From NCBI RefSeq assembly GCF_008369935.1, contig NZ_VTUZ01000001.1, forward strand, positions 124,001 to 188,000: a stretch of DNA of 64,000 bases. The letters run 5' to 3'. This document shows positions 46,739 through 57,513 of this stretch, one piece after another (within the stretch, counting starts at the first letter, position 1; every line of letters starts with the position of its first letter). The notes below the pieces were generated by a model. That model was given only the letters and a program-made list of their open reading frames with translations. It had not been told where the DNA came from and searched no databases. This stretch comes from Paraburkholderia panacisoli (GTDB taxonomy: Bacteria; Pseudomonadota; Gammaproteobacteria; Burkholderiales; Burkholderiaceae). The position numbers and the translations under genes are program-made.

Positions 46739-47128
46739 GGCGGTCGGCCTCGTGGTCCGGCGGGTTCGGGTTTTATTGAGATATCCGAAATCACGGTAAC
46801 ACCCGGCCTTCTTGACGATTAAATTCGGCGTCGCCGGTGTATCGGCGCGATCTCAAAATAGCAGCCGTGCGCGTCAGAAAATTTCCTTTGAAAACAAAGA
46901 TCTGACGTAAATGTAGGGATCATCCGATTGTCGATTCGGAAAAGTTGTCAAACGTTAAATATGTGGCGCAAAGGCAGTTTGTCCGGCGTCGCTGGCGACG
47001 CGTCTAGCTGGGGCGAAATGCGCGGAAAGATGGGCTGGAACAGGCGCGCCGCGCACGCTCACGGGCCGCGCCACGGCGCGCGTTGCGCGCGTGCGCACGC
47101 CGCCCGATTCGCGGACAAACCCCAGTTT
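46739..47128. other. AT-richer intergenic region between DUF2844 and bamC
   Basis: About 390 bp with noticeably lower GC around 46780-46970 (for example AAAATTTCCTTTGAAAAC). It must hold the promoter of the DUF2844 gene. No open frame with convincing codon use and no recognised RNA element was found. Confidence 0.4.
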
Positions 47129-47188
47129 TTGCACATGGCTCGCCGGGACCGGTAAAATGTTGGGTTGATCCACGGAAACTTGCCGTGG
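47129..47188 (+). promoter_or_regulatory. bamC: bamC promoter and 5' leader hairpin
   Basis: TTGCAC (47129-47134), an 18-bp spacer and TAAAAT (47153-47158) predict a start near 47165. The roughly 47-nt leader contains a 6-bp hairpin, CCACGG / CCGTGG (47170-47188), ahead of the GGAAGGA ribosome site. Confidence 0.55.
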
Positions 47189-47211
47189 CGTTGCGGAAGG
47201 ATTCCCCGAAC

Positions 47212-48444
47212 ATGACTGATCTTCGTCTTACCAAGCGGTTTGCAGTAATGCTGATGGCGGGCGGGCTGGTCGCCGGCTGCGGCACTTCGTCGCCGACCAA
47301 AATCGACTACAAGAGCGACTCCAGATCGAAGCAGGTGTCACTCGCCGTGCCGCCGAACATGATCGACGAGACGGCCGATCAGCGTTCGTTGCCCCCGCAA
47401 GGCGGCGAAACCTCGTTGTCCACGCTCAAGCAGGTCCAGGCGCAAGCGCCGTCGAACAGCAATACGGTGCCCGTGGTGCCGCCGGTCAGCGGCATGCATA
47501 TCCAGCGTGACGGCACGGAAAGCTGGCTCGTGATCGACAGCAAGGCCCCCGACGCGGCATGGGCGCCGATTCGCCGCTTCTGGCAGGAGCAGGGCTTCCT
47601 GCTGGTGGTCGACCAGCGCGACAAGGGCGTGATGGAAACCGACTGGAACGAATCGCACGCGCAGATCAACGACGGCTTCATCCGCAATACGCTGTCCAAG
47701 GCGATGGGCAACAGCTATGTCACGTCGGAGCGCAACAAGTACCGCACGCGTCTCGAACCGGCGCCGAACGGCGGCACCTACGTGTTCATCAGCCAGAAGG
47801 GCATGCGCGAGGCGCTCACCGGCACGAACAACGATTCGAGCAAGTGGGAGCCGAAGCCGAACGATCCGGCCCTGGAGCAGGAATATCTGAAGCGCCTGAT
47901 GGCCGCGCTCGCGCTGGCCGATTCGCGCGCGCAGGGCGGTGGCCAAACCGCCGAACTGTCGCCGGCCGGCACGCAAACGGCGCCGAACGCGGCGAGCGCG
48001 AATGCGAAGTCGGCGGCTGCGGCCACGGCTGCGCAGAACGTGTCGCTGTCGGCCCAGCAGCCGATGCCGGATGCGGACTCCGCGAACACGGCGGCGCAGT
48101 TCTCGTCGACCGAACTCACGCTCGGCGAGCCGTATGACCGGGCCTGGCTGCGCGTGGGCCTCGCGCTCGACCGCAGCAACTTCACCGTCGACGACCGCGA
48201 TCTGAGCCGTGGCCTGTACTTCGTGCGCTATGTCGATCCGAAGGACATGTCGTCGGCCGAGCAGGGCTTCTGGAGCCAGGTGTTCCACGGCAAGAAGGAA
48301 AAGATCGCCAAGCAGTATCGCGTGAACGTGCGCGCGGTGACGCCGGATCAAACCCGCGTGGCCGTGGTCGACGACAAGGGTGCGATCGACGAAAGCTCGC
48401 AGGCCAAGCAGATCATGAGTTTGATGGTCGATCAGCTGCACTGA
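47212..48444 (+). CDS. bamC: Outer-membrane protein assembly factor BamC (NlpB)
   Basis: 410 residues. The lipoprotein signal ends GGLVAGCGT; then the unstructured KIDYKSDSRSKQVSLAVPPNM that binds BamD, and two helix-grip domains: TESWLVIDSKAPDAAWAPIRRFWQEQGF (about 100-215) and GEPYDRAWLRVGLALDRSNFTVDD (about 305-410). An Ala/Gln-rich linker of about 60 residues joins them, making it longer than the 344-residue E. coli protein. Part of the BAM complex at the outer membrane. The ATG follows GGAAGGATTCCCCGAAC. It has its own promoter and a terminator; dapA, its usual neighbour in gamma-proteobacteria, is not next to it. Confidence 0.88.
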   Translation: MTDLRLTKRFAVMLMAGGLVAGCGTSSPTKIDYKSDSRSKQVSLAVPPNMIDETADQRSLPPQGGETSLSTLKQVQAQAPSNSNTVPVVPPVSGMHIQRDGTESWLVIDSKAPDAAWAPIRRFWQEQGFLLVVDQRDKGVMETDWNESHAQINDGFIRNTLSKAMGNSYVTSERNKYRTRLEPAPNGGTYVFISQKGMREALTGTNNDSSKWEPKPNDPALEQEYLKRLMAALALADSRAQGGGQTAELSPAGTQTAPNAASANAKSAAAATAAQNVSLSAQQPMPDADSANTAAQFSSTELTLGEPYDRAWLRVGLALDRSNFTVDDRDLSRGLYFVRYVDPKDMSSAEQGFWSQVFHGKKEKIAKQYRVNVRAVTPDQTRVAVVDDKGAIDESSQAKQIMSLMVDQLH

Positions 48445-48478
48445 GCGACGCGTTAGCAGGTAGCACAGTTGTTTGAAG

Positions 48479-48511
48479 AACCGCCTGGAAGAGATTCCGG
48501 GCGGTTTTTTT
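48479..48511 (+). terminator. bamC terminator
   Basis: A perfect 10-bp stem, AACCGCCTGG / CCGGGCGGTT, with an 8-nt loop is followed by TTTTT. It lies 34 bp after the bamC stop. Confidence 0.9.
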
Positions 48512-48596
48512 ATGGCTGCTGCACGCTAAGTCTCCGCTGCTGCGCGCATGGCGCGCCACCTTGGTGGCCCTGTCGCCTATCGCTCGCGGCGACGGT

Positions 48597-48627
48597 TTAG
48601 CCCGCACTCCAACGGAGCGCGGGCTAA
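48597..48627. repeat. 14-bp hairpin downstream of the EamA gene
   Basis: TTAGCCCGCACTCC and GGAGCGCGGGCTAA form a 14-bp stem with one mismatched or wobble pair and a 3-nt loop. There is no T-run on either strand. It may block RNA decay or act as a weak terminator for the minus-strand transporter gene, which ends at 48776. Confidence 0.5.
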
Positions 48628-48775
48628 TCGGGTAGGCGGAATTCAATGTGGTCAGCCGAAGCGGCCAAGGGTGGCGTCCGCCGCGACGACGCAAGAGGGA
48701 AACGAGAAAATCGCGCGAGACTGGTAACCGTAAAGCGCACGGTGGCGACGCCGGAAGGCGTCGCGCGAACGGCTT

Positions 48776-49702
48776 TCAGGTGTCGGCCCGGCGTGTGCCG
48801 ATCCACGGCAGACGCTTGATCACGCCGGTCGCGAGCGCGGTGCCGATCAGAATCACCCCGCAGCCTTCGAGCATGCCGGGCGAGACGCCCTCGTTGAGAA
48901 ACAGTGCGCCCCACAGAATGCCGAAGATCGGAATCACGAACGTCACCGTAATTGTGCGCGCCGGCCCGGCCACCGCGATCAGGTGGAAGAACAGCATATA
49001 CGCGACGCCGGTGCATGCGACGCCGAGCGCGATCACCGCGCCCCACGCGTGCAGCGAGATCGGCGCGGCCGGCCAGTAGATCACGGCGAGCGGGAGCAGC
49101 ACGATGGTCGCGCCGGTCATCGTGCCGGCGGCGACGGTCAGCGCATCGACGCCGGTCAGATGGCGCTTGGTGTAATTGGCGGCGATGCCATACAGCAGCG
49201 TCGCGCCGAGCGCAGCGCCCGCCGCCAGCGCGGTGGTCAGCGGCGTCGCGGCCGAGCCGTTCGGTGTGGCGATCTGATCCCATACCAGCATCAACACGCC
49301 GAGAAAACCGATCACGAGACCGAGCGTGCGCATCGCGCTCAGGCGGTCGCGCAGCCACAGAAAGCCGACCAGCGCACCCCACAGCGGCGTGGTTGCGTTG
49401 ATCACCGAGGTCACGCCGGCGGACAGCGTCAGTTCGGCGTACGCGAACAGGCAGAAGGGCGCCGCCGAATTCAGAATGCCCACCACCAGCAGCGGAAATG
49501 CGCGCGTGCGCAGCAGCGTCGCCGATTGCCGCAGCGGCCGCCGCGCGATCAGCACGGCCAGCAGAAAGATCGCGCCGATGCCGACTCGCAGCGCCATCAG
49601 CGGCGCGACGCCGAAGTCGGTCACGCCGACGCGAATGAACAGAAACGACGCGCCCCACAGGGCGGCGAGAATCAGCAGTTGCAACAGGTTTTGAGGTTTC
49701 AT
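48776..49702 (-). CDS. EamA/DMT-family transporter
   Basis: 308 residues, ten predicted helices in two EamA repeats (LILAALWGASFLFIRVGV at the start; GIAANYTKRHLTGVDALTVA opening the second half). GVACTGVAYMLFFHLIAVAG and PIFGILWGALFLNEG are typical repeat ends. Members export metabolites or amino acids; the substrate is unknown. The start at MKPQNLLQ was chosen so the first helix is N-terminal. Unrelated to the neighbouring genes. Confidence 0.88.
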   Translation of the reverse strand: MKPQNLLQLLILAALWGASFLFIRVGVTDFGVAPLMALRVGIGAIFLLAVLIARRPLRQSATLLRTRAFPLLVVGILNSAAPFCLFAYAELTLSAGVTSVINATTPLWGALVGFLWLRDRLSAMRTLGLVIGFLGVLMLVWDQIATPNGSAATPLTTALAAGAALGATLLYGIAANYTKRHLTGVDALTVAAGTMTGATIVLLPLAVIYWPAAPISLHAWGAVIALGVACTGVAYMLFFHLIAVAGPARTITVTFVIPIFGILWGALFLNEGVSPGMLEGCGVILIGTALATGVIKRLPWIGTRRADT

Positions 49703-50105
49703 CGGGATGGCGCCGCGCGCGGTTGAGTCGGGACGCCTGCGCATCGTAACAGCGCGATCGCTCGAAACGTTTCAGGCTGGAATGAAACGGCAAGATTCGG
49801 GAGATCGTGGCGTCCGGTGCTTGTGATCGTAAGCGTTGGCGGGCCTCAAGCAAAACGAGCAATTCTCACGCTGATGTGAGAAAAATTGCCCTATGCGGAT
49901 CTGCAGAAGTGAAGAAGTGTAGGCGGGGGCTTGGGCGCAGCCGCATAGCGTGAATTATTTTGCGGCAGCGGCTCTCTGAGCGCAAGCCATCAGCCCGAGT
50001 CCCTGCCGACGCACGGCGCCCACCCGCCGCAAAGCGTACGAGCCGGCGCACAGCCCGGAGGCACGGGCAACACCCGCAAGCCGCCGGGCAAAAGCAGGCG
50101 CCGCC

Positions 50106-51704
50106 TCAATGCGGAATCATCCACTGCAGGAAGTTCTGCTGCGCCCAAACCAGCAACCCAAGCAGCACTGTCAACAGAATCGAGTGCTTGAAGGTTTTCG
50201 CGAACACCACCCCTTCCTTGCCTTTGAGTTCGGTGGTTGCCACGCCCGTCGAGATGTTTTGCGGCGAGATCATCTTGCCCATCACGCCGCCCGACGAGTT
50301 GGTCGCCGCCATCAGCACCGGACTGAGGTTCAACTGGTTGGCCGCCACCACCTGCAGATTGCCGAACAGCGCGTTGCCCGACGTATCGCTGCCGGACAGG
50401 AACACCGCGACCCAGCCGAGGAACGCCGACACCAGCGGAAAGAACGGCCCGACCGAGGCCACGCCCAGGCCGAGAGTATAGGTGAGCCCCGAGTAGTTCA
50501 TCAGATACGCAAGGCCGACAATCGTCGCCACCGTCAGAATGGCGATGCGGGTCTGCACCCAGGTATCGGCAATCGCCTTGCCGAATTCGCGCGCGCTCAG
50601 GCCGACCACGAACGTGGTGATGAGCGCCGCGACCAGGATCGCCGTGCCGGTGGCGAGCGGCTGAAAGTCCCACACCGCGGCGTAAGGCGTGTTGTACAGC
50701 GTGATGAACACGGCCTTGTCGAGCCCCGGCCACGGCACCTTCACGTCGCCGATCGTGAAGACCTTCGCGACGGTCCAGATGATCACCACCACCGACACGA
50801 TGAGCCACGGATACCATCCCTGGCCGCCGCCGATCTTGCCGCGCACCTCGCCGACGCGGTCGACGTTGACCGCGAACTTCGGATCGGCGGCCGGCTTCCA
50901 GATGCGCAGGAAAGCGATCGTCAGCACCAGCGACACCAGCGACGACAGCACGTCGGTCAGGCTGTAGTTCACGTAGTTCGACGCGACGAACTGCGTCAGC
51001 GCGAAGCTCGCGCCCGACACCAGCAGCACCGGCCACACCCGCAGCATGTTGCGAAAGCCCGCATACACGCCGATCACGTAAAAGGGCAGCAGGAACGCGA
51101 AGAACGGCAACTGGCGGCCGACCATTTTGGCGAGCAGGTCGGACGGCAGATGCGTGACCGCACCGAGCACGGTGATCGGCACGCCGAGCGCGCCGAACGC
51201 GACCGGCGCCGTATTGAAGATCAGCGTGAAGGTGAGCGCTTCGAGCGTCGGAAAGCCGAGCATGATCAGCAGCGAACTGGTGATCGCGACCGGCGTGCCG
51301 AAGCCGGAAATCCCTTCGAGCAGCGCGCCGAACGAAAAGCCGACCACGACCAGCACGACGCGCCGGTCGTTCGGCAGGTTGTCGATCATCCACATGCGGA
51401 AGGCTGCGAAGCGGCCCGAGCGTTGCGCGATGTTGTAAAGCAGGATCGCGGTGAACACGATCCACATGACCGGCCAGCACGCGAACACCGCGCCCGCGAA
51501 CACCGAGTTGAGCGCGAGCCCGACCGGAAACTGCCACACCAGGATCGCCACCACCAGCCCGACGATCAGGCCCGCGAGCGACGCCTGCCACGCCGGCCGG
51601 CGCGCCCAGCCGAGCAGCGCCAGCACCACGATGATCGGCAGCGCGGCGACGAGAAACGATGGGAAAAGCGAATTGCCGACCGGGGTCAGTAGTTGGTGAA
51701 ACAT
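50106..51704 (-). CDS. lctP: L-lactate permease
   Basis: A 532-residue membrane protein of the LctP family (lactate:H+ symport; some members also take glycolate). About 13 helices are visible. Signatures are GFSFGALLEGISGFGTPVAITSSLL, FLSGSDTSGNALFGNLQVVA and LMAATNSSGGVMGKMISPQNI. The ATG at 51704 is preferred over a GTG at 51707 because AAGGAG is 5 bases before the ATG. Stands alone; no lldD/lldEFG genes or LldR-like operator were seen nearby. Confidence 0.93.
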   Translation of the reverse strand: MFHQLLTPVGNSLFPSFLVAALPIIVVLALLGWARRPAWQASLAGLIVGLVVAILVWQFPVGLALNSVFAGAVFACWPVMWIVFTAILLYNIAQRSGRFAAFRMWMIDNLPNDRRVVLVVVGFSFGALLEGISGFGTPVAITSSLLIMLGFPTLEALTFTLIFNTAPVAFGALGVPITVLGAVTHLPSDLLAKMVGRQLPFFAFLLPFYVIGVYAGFRNMLRVWPVLLVSGASFALTQFVASNYVNYSLTDVLSSLVSLVLTIAFLRIWKPAADPKFAVNVDRVGEVRGKIGGGQGWYPWLIVSVVVIIWTVAKVFTIGDVKVPWPGLDKAVFITLYNTPYAAVWDFQPLATGTAILVAALITTFVVGLSAREFGKAIADTWVQTRIAILTVATIVGLAYLMNYSGLTYTLGLGVASVGPFFPLVSAFLGWVAVFLSGSDTSGNALFGNLQVVAANQLNLSPVLMAATNSSGGVMGKMISPQNISTGVATTELKGKEGVVFAKTFKHSILLTVLLGLLVWAQQNFLQWMIPH

Positions 51705-52023
51705 CACGTCTCCTTGGCTTTTGTTCGAATCGACGCGGCACGGTGGTTGACGGGCGCGTCGCTCTGGCAGGACGGATGAGTGGCGACGGAACGTGTGGGA
51801 CCCGCGACGCTTATTTAAACGTGTGCTGATGAAACTTTGCCAAGGATAGAGGCCCGGACGGGCACGTCAAGCAGGGAAACTACGGGAGCCGGGACGAATC
51901 GGCGTGAGCGTTGTGTGGCGCGAGGGGACGTGATGTGGCCGCGGCGGCGCATCTTCATAGGCGTGCACCTGCCGTGCCGTGGACGGATGAGAGCGGTAGA
52001 GTCGAAGAACTGGCTTGCGAGAC
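51705..52023. other. Intergenic region with candidate lctP promoter
   Basis: On the minus strand TTGGCA (51838-51843), an 18-bp spacer and TTTAAA (51814-51819) form a candidate promoter about 110 bp before lctP. The rest, to the end of the next lipoprotein gene, shows nothing recognisable. Confidence 0.4.
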
Positions 52024-52467
52024 TCAGTGCCAGTGATGGTGTCCCCAGCCGCCGCCCCAATACCCGCCGATGCCGATTGCAATCGACGGCCCGTAGTAGC
52101 CGGGATACCCGTAGTAGGCCGGATAAACCGGAGGCGGATAGTAGACAGGATACGGCGGCGCGACATAAACGGGCGGCGGAGCCGCTACCACGTACGTCGG
52201 GCTTTGCGCTTGCGCTTGCTGCTGTTGCTGCGCATCGGATGGATCGGTCGATCCAGGCACGTTTTGCTGGGCAGCTGTCGCGGGGACTGTCGCGTAGTAA
52301 GGCGAATAGTAGCCGGATGGATAGTAGCCGTACGGGTAATAGCAGCCGGATAACGTCAGCGCGCAGAGGGCTGCGCCGAACGCAACACCGGTTTGAGACA
52401 GCCGTGCAAAGCTGCGCGGCGGCCACCGGCTCATCGCGCGAGAGGGTTTGATGACGCGGGACTTCAT
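52024..52467 (-). CDS. Tyr/Pro-rich lipoprotein
   Basis: 147 residues. The signal ends LCALTLSGCYY (Cys about 42), preceded by a Lys/Arg-rich start. The mature chain is strongly biased: YYPYGYYPSGYYSPYYA, a Gln run (QQQQQAQAQ), VYVAPPYPVYYPPPVYP, and a Gly/Trp/His tail, GGWGHHHWH. Proteins of this kind are surface or periplasmic with unknown role; the His/Trp tail could bind metal. An ATG nearer the signal peptide (MSRWPPRSF, codon 12) may be the true start. Confidence 0.7.
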   Translation of the reverse strand: MKSRVIKPSRAMSRWPPRSFARLSQTGVAFGAALCALTLSGCYYPYGYYPSGYYSPYYATVPATAAQQNVPGSTDPSDAQQQQQAQAQSPTYVVAAPPPVYVAPPYPVYYPPPVYPAYYGYPGYYGPSIAIGIGGYWGGGWGHHHWH

Positions 52468-52789
52468 GACGCGCTCCTGGTTGAACCGACGCCGCTGGCC
52501 GCGACGTATTGTTCAGCTTACGCTCCCGCAGCGCGAACTCGGTTGCAAAACCGTAACGGCGTATTTCACGTCACTACAACGCGTCTTTGAACCGCCTTTG
52601 AACGAACTTGAGTTGAAGCTTATGCGGCTCGCGACGAGCGTCGTCGCCGTCGCGAAAGTGTTCATGCATCGCCATTGCATCACTGAGGCGCGGGTTGAAC
52701 CGTCGGCTCAACCCGCGCGCGAACCACGCTTATTCGCGCAATCTCGCGCCACTACTCGCGTCATTCACTGACGACACTGCGCTCACGTG
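52468..52789. repeat. Intergenic region with an 11-bp perfect hairpin
   Basis: GCGCGGGTTGA (52688-52698) and TCAACCCGCGC (52708-52718) form a stem with a 9-nt loop about 70 bp downstream (minus strand) of the glycine-zipper gene. No T-run. It may end that transcript. The rest of the 322 bp shows no gene. Confidence 0.5.
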
Positions 52790-53002
52790 CTACTTGCCAA
52801 TCTGATTGCCAATAATGCCGCCAGCCGCCGCACCGCCGATCGTCGACAGTGCATTGCCCCCGATCGCCGCGCCCGCGGCTCCGCCTACGCCCGCACCGAT
52901 TGCCGTATCGCGTTGCCGCGTAGTCATTCCGTCACAGGCGGAGAGACTCGCGACAAGAGCAACAAGGGTTGCAAGCGTACCGATTTGACGAATCGATTTC
53001 AT
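52790..53002 (-). CDS. Glycine-zipper lipoprotein, OsmB-like
   Basis: 70 residues. The signal ends VASLSACDG (Cys about 23), then TTRQRDTAIGAGVGGAAGAAIGG and GGAAAGGIIGNQIGK, a two-helix glycine zipper like OsmB/SlyB. Probably an outer-membrane lipoprotein, often stress-induced in related bacteria. GGAGTCAGCATC lies before the ATG. Confidence 0.8.
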   Translation of the reverse strand: MKSIRQIGTLATLVALVASLSACDGMTTRQRDTAIGAGVGGAAGAAIGGNALSTIGGAAAGGIIGNQIGK

Positions 53003-53197
53003 GATGCTGACTCCGGTTGGTGTAATTGGAAGTGGTCATCGAAATGGGACAGAACCCCGGGACAGATCCGCTGTCCATGCATTCGATCTTAGCCGCGCGT
53101 CCCGTATCCAGATGTATGCGCTTGTCAGCGGACTGACGGCTTCGTAATCAAATGTTTCCCCAGTTCCAGCATGCAGCGTGCCCGGCCGCACGCAACG

Positions 53198-53222
53198 AAA
53201 AAGCCCGCCAGTGGCGGGCTTC
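53198..53222 (-). terminator. thiC terminator
   Basis: On the minus strand the stem AAGCCCGCC / GGCGGGCTT with an ACT loop is followed by TTTTT running on from the stem. It lies about 70 bp after the thiC stop. Confidence 0.9.
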
Positions 53223-53290
53223 GATGCTGCGATGCGAAGGCGTGGCGGACCGGATGGCGTCAAAGCGATACCCGATCCGCGGACCGAACC

Positions 53291-55222
<1,932 letters not shown>

Positions 55223-55354
55223 TCATATCTCCTATGTAGACCAGAGTTGGTACTCCGGTCCCATGCAAAGCAATGTGGGGCCGCTAAGCAGGAGACGAGA
55301 TGGAAGTAGTCGGAGATCGCGAGAGGTGAGGCAATGGAGCTGGAGTGCGAAATC

Positions 55355-55440
55355 CGCACGCTTCCCTGCGCTGGCATTATCCAGATCAGGTTCAAAGGGT
55401 ATTTCTCACCCGCGCGGCACGGACCTCCAACCCCCGTGCG
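55355..55440 (-). promoter_or_regulatory. TPP riboswitch (THI element) of thiC
   Basis: On the minus strand the conserved core reads CTTTGAACCTGATCTGGATA (ending near 55377), continues ATGCCAGCGCAGGGAAG, and is preceded by GGTGAGAAATACC. The closing helix P1 is CGCACG (55435-55440) with CGTGCG (55355-55360). TPP binding would lower ThiC production. Just after P1, GTGCG-GATTT-CGCAC can form a competing hairpin that uses the 3' strand of P1. Confidence 0.93.
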
Positions 55441-55638
55441 ACGCAGGACCCCCGCGTTAGCAGCGCACACGATACACCGGCGGCCCGCTGCTTGGCAACC
55501 CGTCCGGATGAATCGGACGGCACATTGGGGCGCGGCGCGCGATGGGCTATGCTGGTTGTGACGGCGTTGTCAGGCGCGCGGTTGCAGACGCAGTCGCACA
55601 ATGGCGCGCGCTGGTTTTACCGCGCTGGAGCGCGTCGC

Positions 55639-56049
55639 TCATCGCGAGAAATCGTCGGCGGCTTCGGGCTGGTACAGGATTTTGTCGATCTTCAGCACCT
55701 TCTGCGTGCCGCTCGGCGGCGTGAAGCTGATGCGCTCGCCGCGCTTCGCGCCGAGCAAGGCGAGGCCGGCCGGCGAGAACACGTTCAGGCGGCCTTGCGC
55801 GAAATCGGCATTGGGCGGATAGACCACGGTCCAGGTCATGTGCTCGCCGCTCGCTTCGTCGATCAGCGTGGCTTGCGAATTCATCGTCACGACGCTCGCC
55901 GGAATCTCGCGCGAATCGACGATCACGGCGCGCTCGAGAACGTCGTCGAGCATGTCCTGCAGCTTCGCGTCGGCGCCTGGCGCGGCTGCGTGCTTTTCCA
56001 GACGGGCGACGTCGAGTTCGGTCAGGTAACAGGTTTTCGTCTTTTTCAC
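55639..56049 (-). CDS. rnk: Regulator of nucleoside diphosphate kinase (Rnk, GreA/B family)
   Basis: 136 residues. A short N-terminal coiled region (YLTELDVARLEKHAAAPG) is followed by the GreA/GreB C-terminal FKBP-like domain: SREIPASVVTMNSQATLID, then FSPAGLALLGAKRGERISF. The long coiled coil of true Gre factors is absent, as in Rnk, which binds RNA polymerase. The start is a GTG (KKTKTCYL follows) with TTGGAG eight bases before it; the longer frame to 56232 has Arg/Pro-rich non-coding character. Confidence 0.85.
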   Translation of the reverse strand: MKKTKTCYLTELDVARLEKHAAAPGADAKLQDMLDDVLERAVIVDSREIPASVVTMNSQATLIDEASGEHMTWTVVYPPNADFAQGRLNVFSPAGLALLGAKRGERISFTPPSGTQKVLKIDKILYQPEAADDFSR

Positions 56050-56621
56050 GACGGGTACTCCAATTCGATCTGCATGGAAGGAAACTGCGTGCGGATGAGA
56101 TCGGCCCGGAGCCCGACGACGCGGCCAGGGCTTTGGAGCAGGCAGCGTTAGATCGGGCGCCGGGCGGCGAGAAGCGGGAGCGTTCGTGACCGCTCGCCGG
56201 CCGCCTGCGCCGCGAAGTCCGCGCGCGCGCAACCGGTTGCGCGGCGCGGGCGCAAGCGGGTGAGGGCACGGGAAGTCGGAAAGCGCATCGAGGTAGCCGT
56301 CAGTGTCGGAAGCGTATTTATGAGGTGTAGGGCGTCGCTTGAAAGCTTGATGTCTAGCGAACGAAAGAATGATGTTAGCACGCGGTCGCAGATGCCTTTT
56401 TTAATTTGCGATGGACCGCTTCCACACGGCAACTTGCAGCGATGTGTCGTACGTGACGCGTTCTAGCCTACCGTAAAAGTGTCGTTGCCGGGTCTCTAGC
56501 GAAAAGTCCAACACAAAGGACGCCGCGGCCCGTCGGTTGAGCGCCGAAAAAAAATCCGCAACTGGCTGTCATAACCCGCCGGGCGGCTCGACCAACGTGC
56601 AGATCCTCACCGGAGCACGTC
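56050..56621. other. Divergent intergenic region, rnk / DUF1223 operon
   Basis: 572 bp. It must hold the promoters of rnk (minus) and of the DUF1223-cytochrome-molybdoenzyme-MXKDX operon (plus). The stretch around 56300-56420 is AT-richer. TGTCATAACC at 56567-56576 resembles an ECF-sigma -35 element but no convincing partner was found at the right distance. No gene or RNA was recognised. Confidence 0.4.
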
Positions 56622-57464
56622 ATGCAAACCGCGACTGCCCACCGAAATCTTCGGCGTTTTCTTCGAGCCTTCGCGCTCGTCATCGCATTGGGCGCCTGCT
56701 TGGCCAGCGGACTCGCAAGCGCGGCCGGCGCTGCCTGTAGTGCGCGCAGCCCCGCTCATCGCGTGGCGCTGGTGGAGCTTTACAGCAGCGAAGGCTGCAA
56801 TAGCTGTCCGCCTGCCGATCACTGGCTGAGTCAGTGGAAAAACAGTGGCGCGACGCAAGGCATCGTGCCGTTGGCGCTGCACGTGGACTACTGGAACAGC
56901 CTCGGCTGGACTGACCGCTTTTCACAGCATCGCTTCACCGAACGCCAACAGACGCTGACCGGTCTCGCCGGCGGCCACACCGTCTATACGCCGGAAATTT
57001 TCGTCGCGGGCCGCGAGTTGCGTGACTGGTCGCGATCCGACAGTTTCCAGAGCCGCGTCGGCAAGCTGGTCGCCGAACCGGCGCAGGCGCACGTCGCGCT
57101 GCAACTGACGCCGCAGGCGAAGGGAGCGTTCGACGTCGATGCGCAATTCGCGAGCAACGCCGCGCAGGCCGCGGGCTCGTTGAATGGCTATCTCGCGGTC
57201 TATGAGAACTCGCTGACTTCGCACGTCGGCGCCGGCGAAAACAGCGGCGTCACGCTGCACCACGAGCGGGTCGTGCGGCAATGGATCGGCCCGGTGCCGC
57301 TCGTCGGCGGCAATGCGCAGATTCGCCGCGTTTTGCGCCTCGGCGAAGCCGATGCCGAGGCCAATGCCGATGCATCAGCCGGCCGTTTCGGCGTGGTGGC
57401 CTTCGTCGAAAACGACGCGACCGGCGACGTGCTGCAAGTGGCCGAACTGGCCGCGTGCGAGTGA
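56622..57464 (+). CDS. DUF1223 thioredoxin-like exported protein
   Basis: 280 residues. The signal peptide (about 15-37, ending ASAAGA) precedes a DUF1223 domain. A CxxC redox motif sits in ELYSSEGCNSCPPADHWL, as in thioredoxin-fold proteins. Then come LHVDYWNSLGWTDRFSQHRFTERQ and VYTPEIFVAGRELRDW, matching the fold's later strands. Periplasmic; probably a disulphide or sulphenic-acid reductant, partner unknown. First gene of a four-gene operon: 49 bp to the cytochrome b gene. Confidence 0.85.
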   Translation: MQTATAHRNLRRFLRAFALVIALGACLASGLASAAGAACSARSPAHRVALVELYSSEGCNSCPPADHWLSQWKNSGATQGIVPLALHVDYWNSLGWTDRFSQHRFTERQQTLTGLAGGHTVYTPEIFVAGRELRDWSRSDSFQSRVGKLVAEPAQAHVALQLTPQAKGAFDVDAQFASNAAQAAGSLNGYLAVYENSLTSHVGAGENSGVTLHHERVVRQWIGPVPLVGGNAQIRRVLRLGEADAEANADASAGRFGVVAFVENDATGDVLQVAELAACE

Positions 57465-57513
57465 GTGCAAACGTCGCGCAAACCGGGCGGACTCTTCCCG
57501 AGGAGACTTCAAG

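Noticed and set aside
47083..47211. An N-terminal extension of BamC
   Set aside because: It would put 43 unrelated residues before a clear lipoprotein signal peptide and cover the promoter and ribosome site.
56567..56600. An ECF-sigma promoter before the DUF1223 operon
   Set aside because: TGTCATAACC looks like a -35 element, but no matching -10 motif stands at the required spacing, so it is only mentioned.
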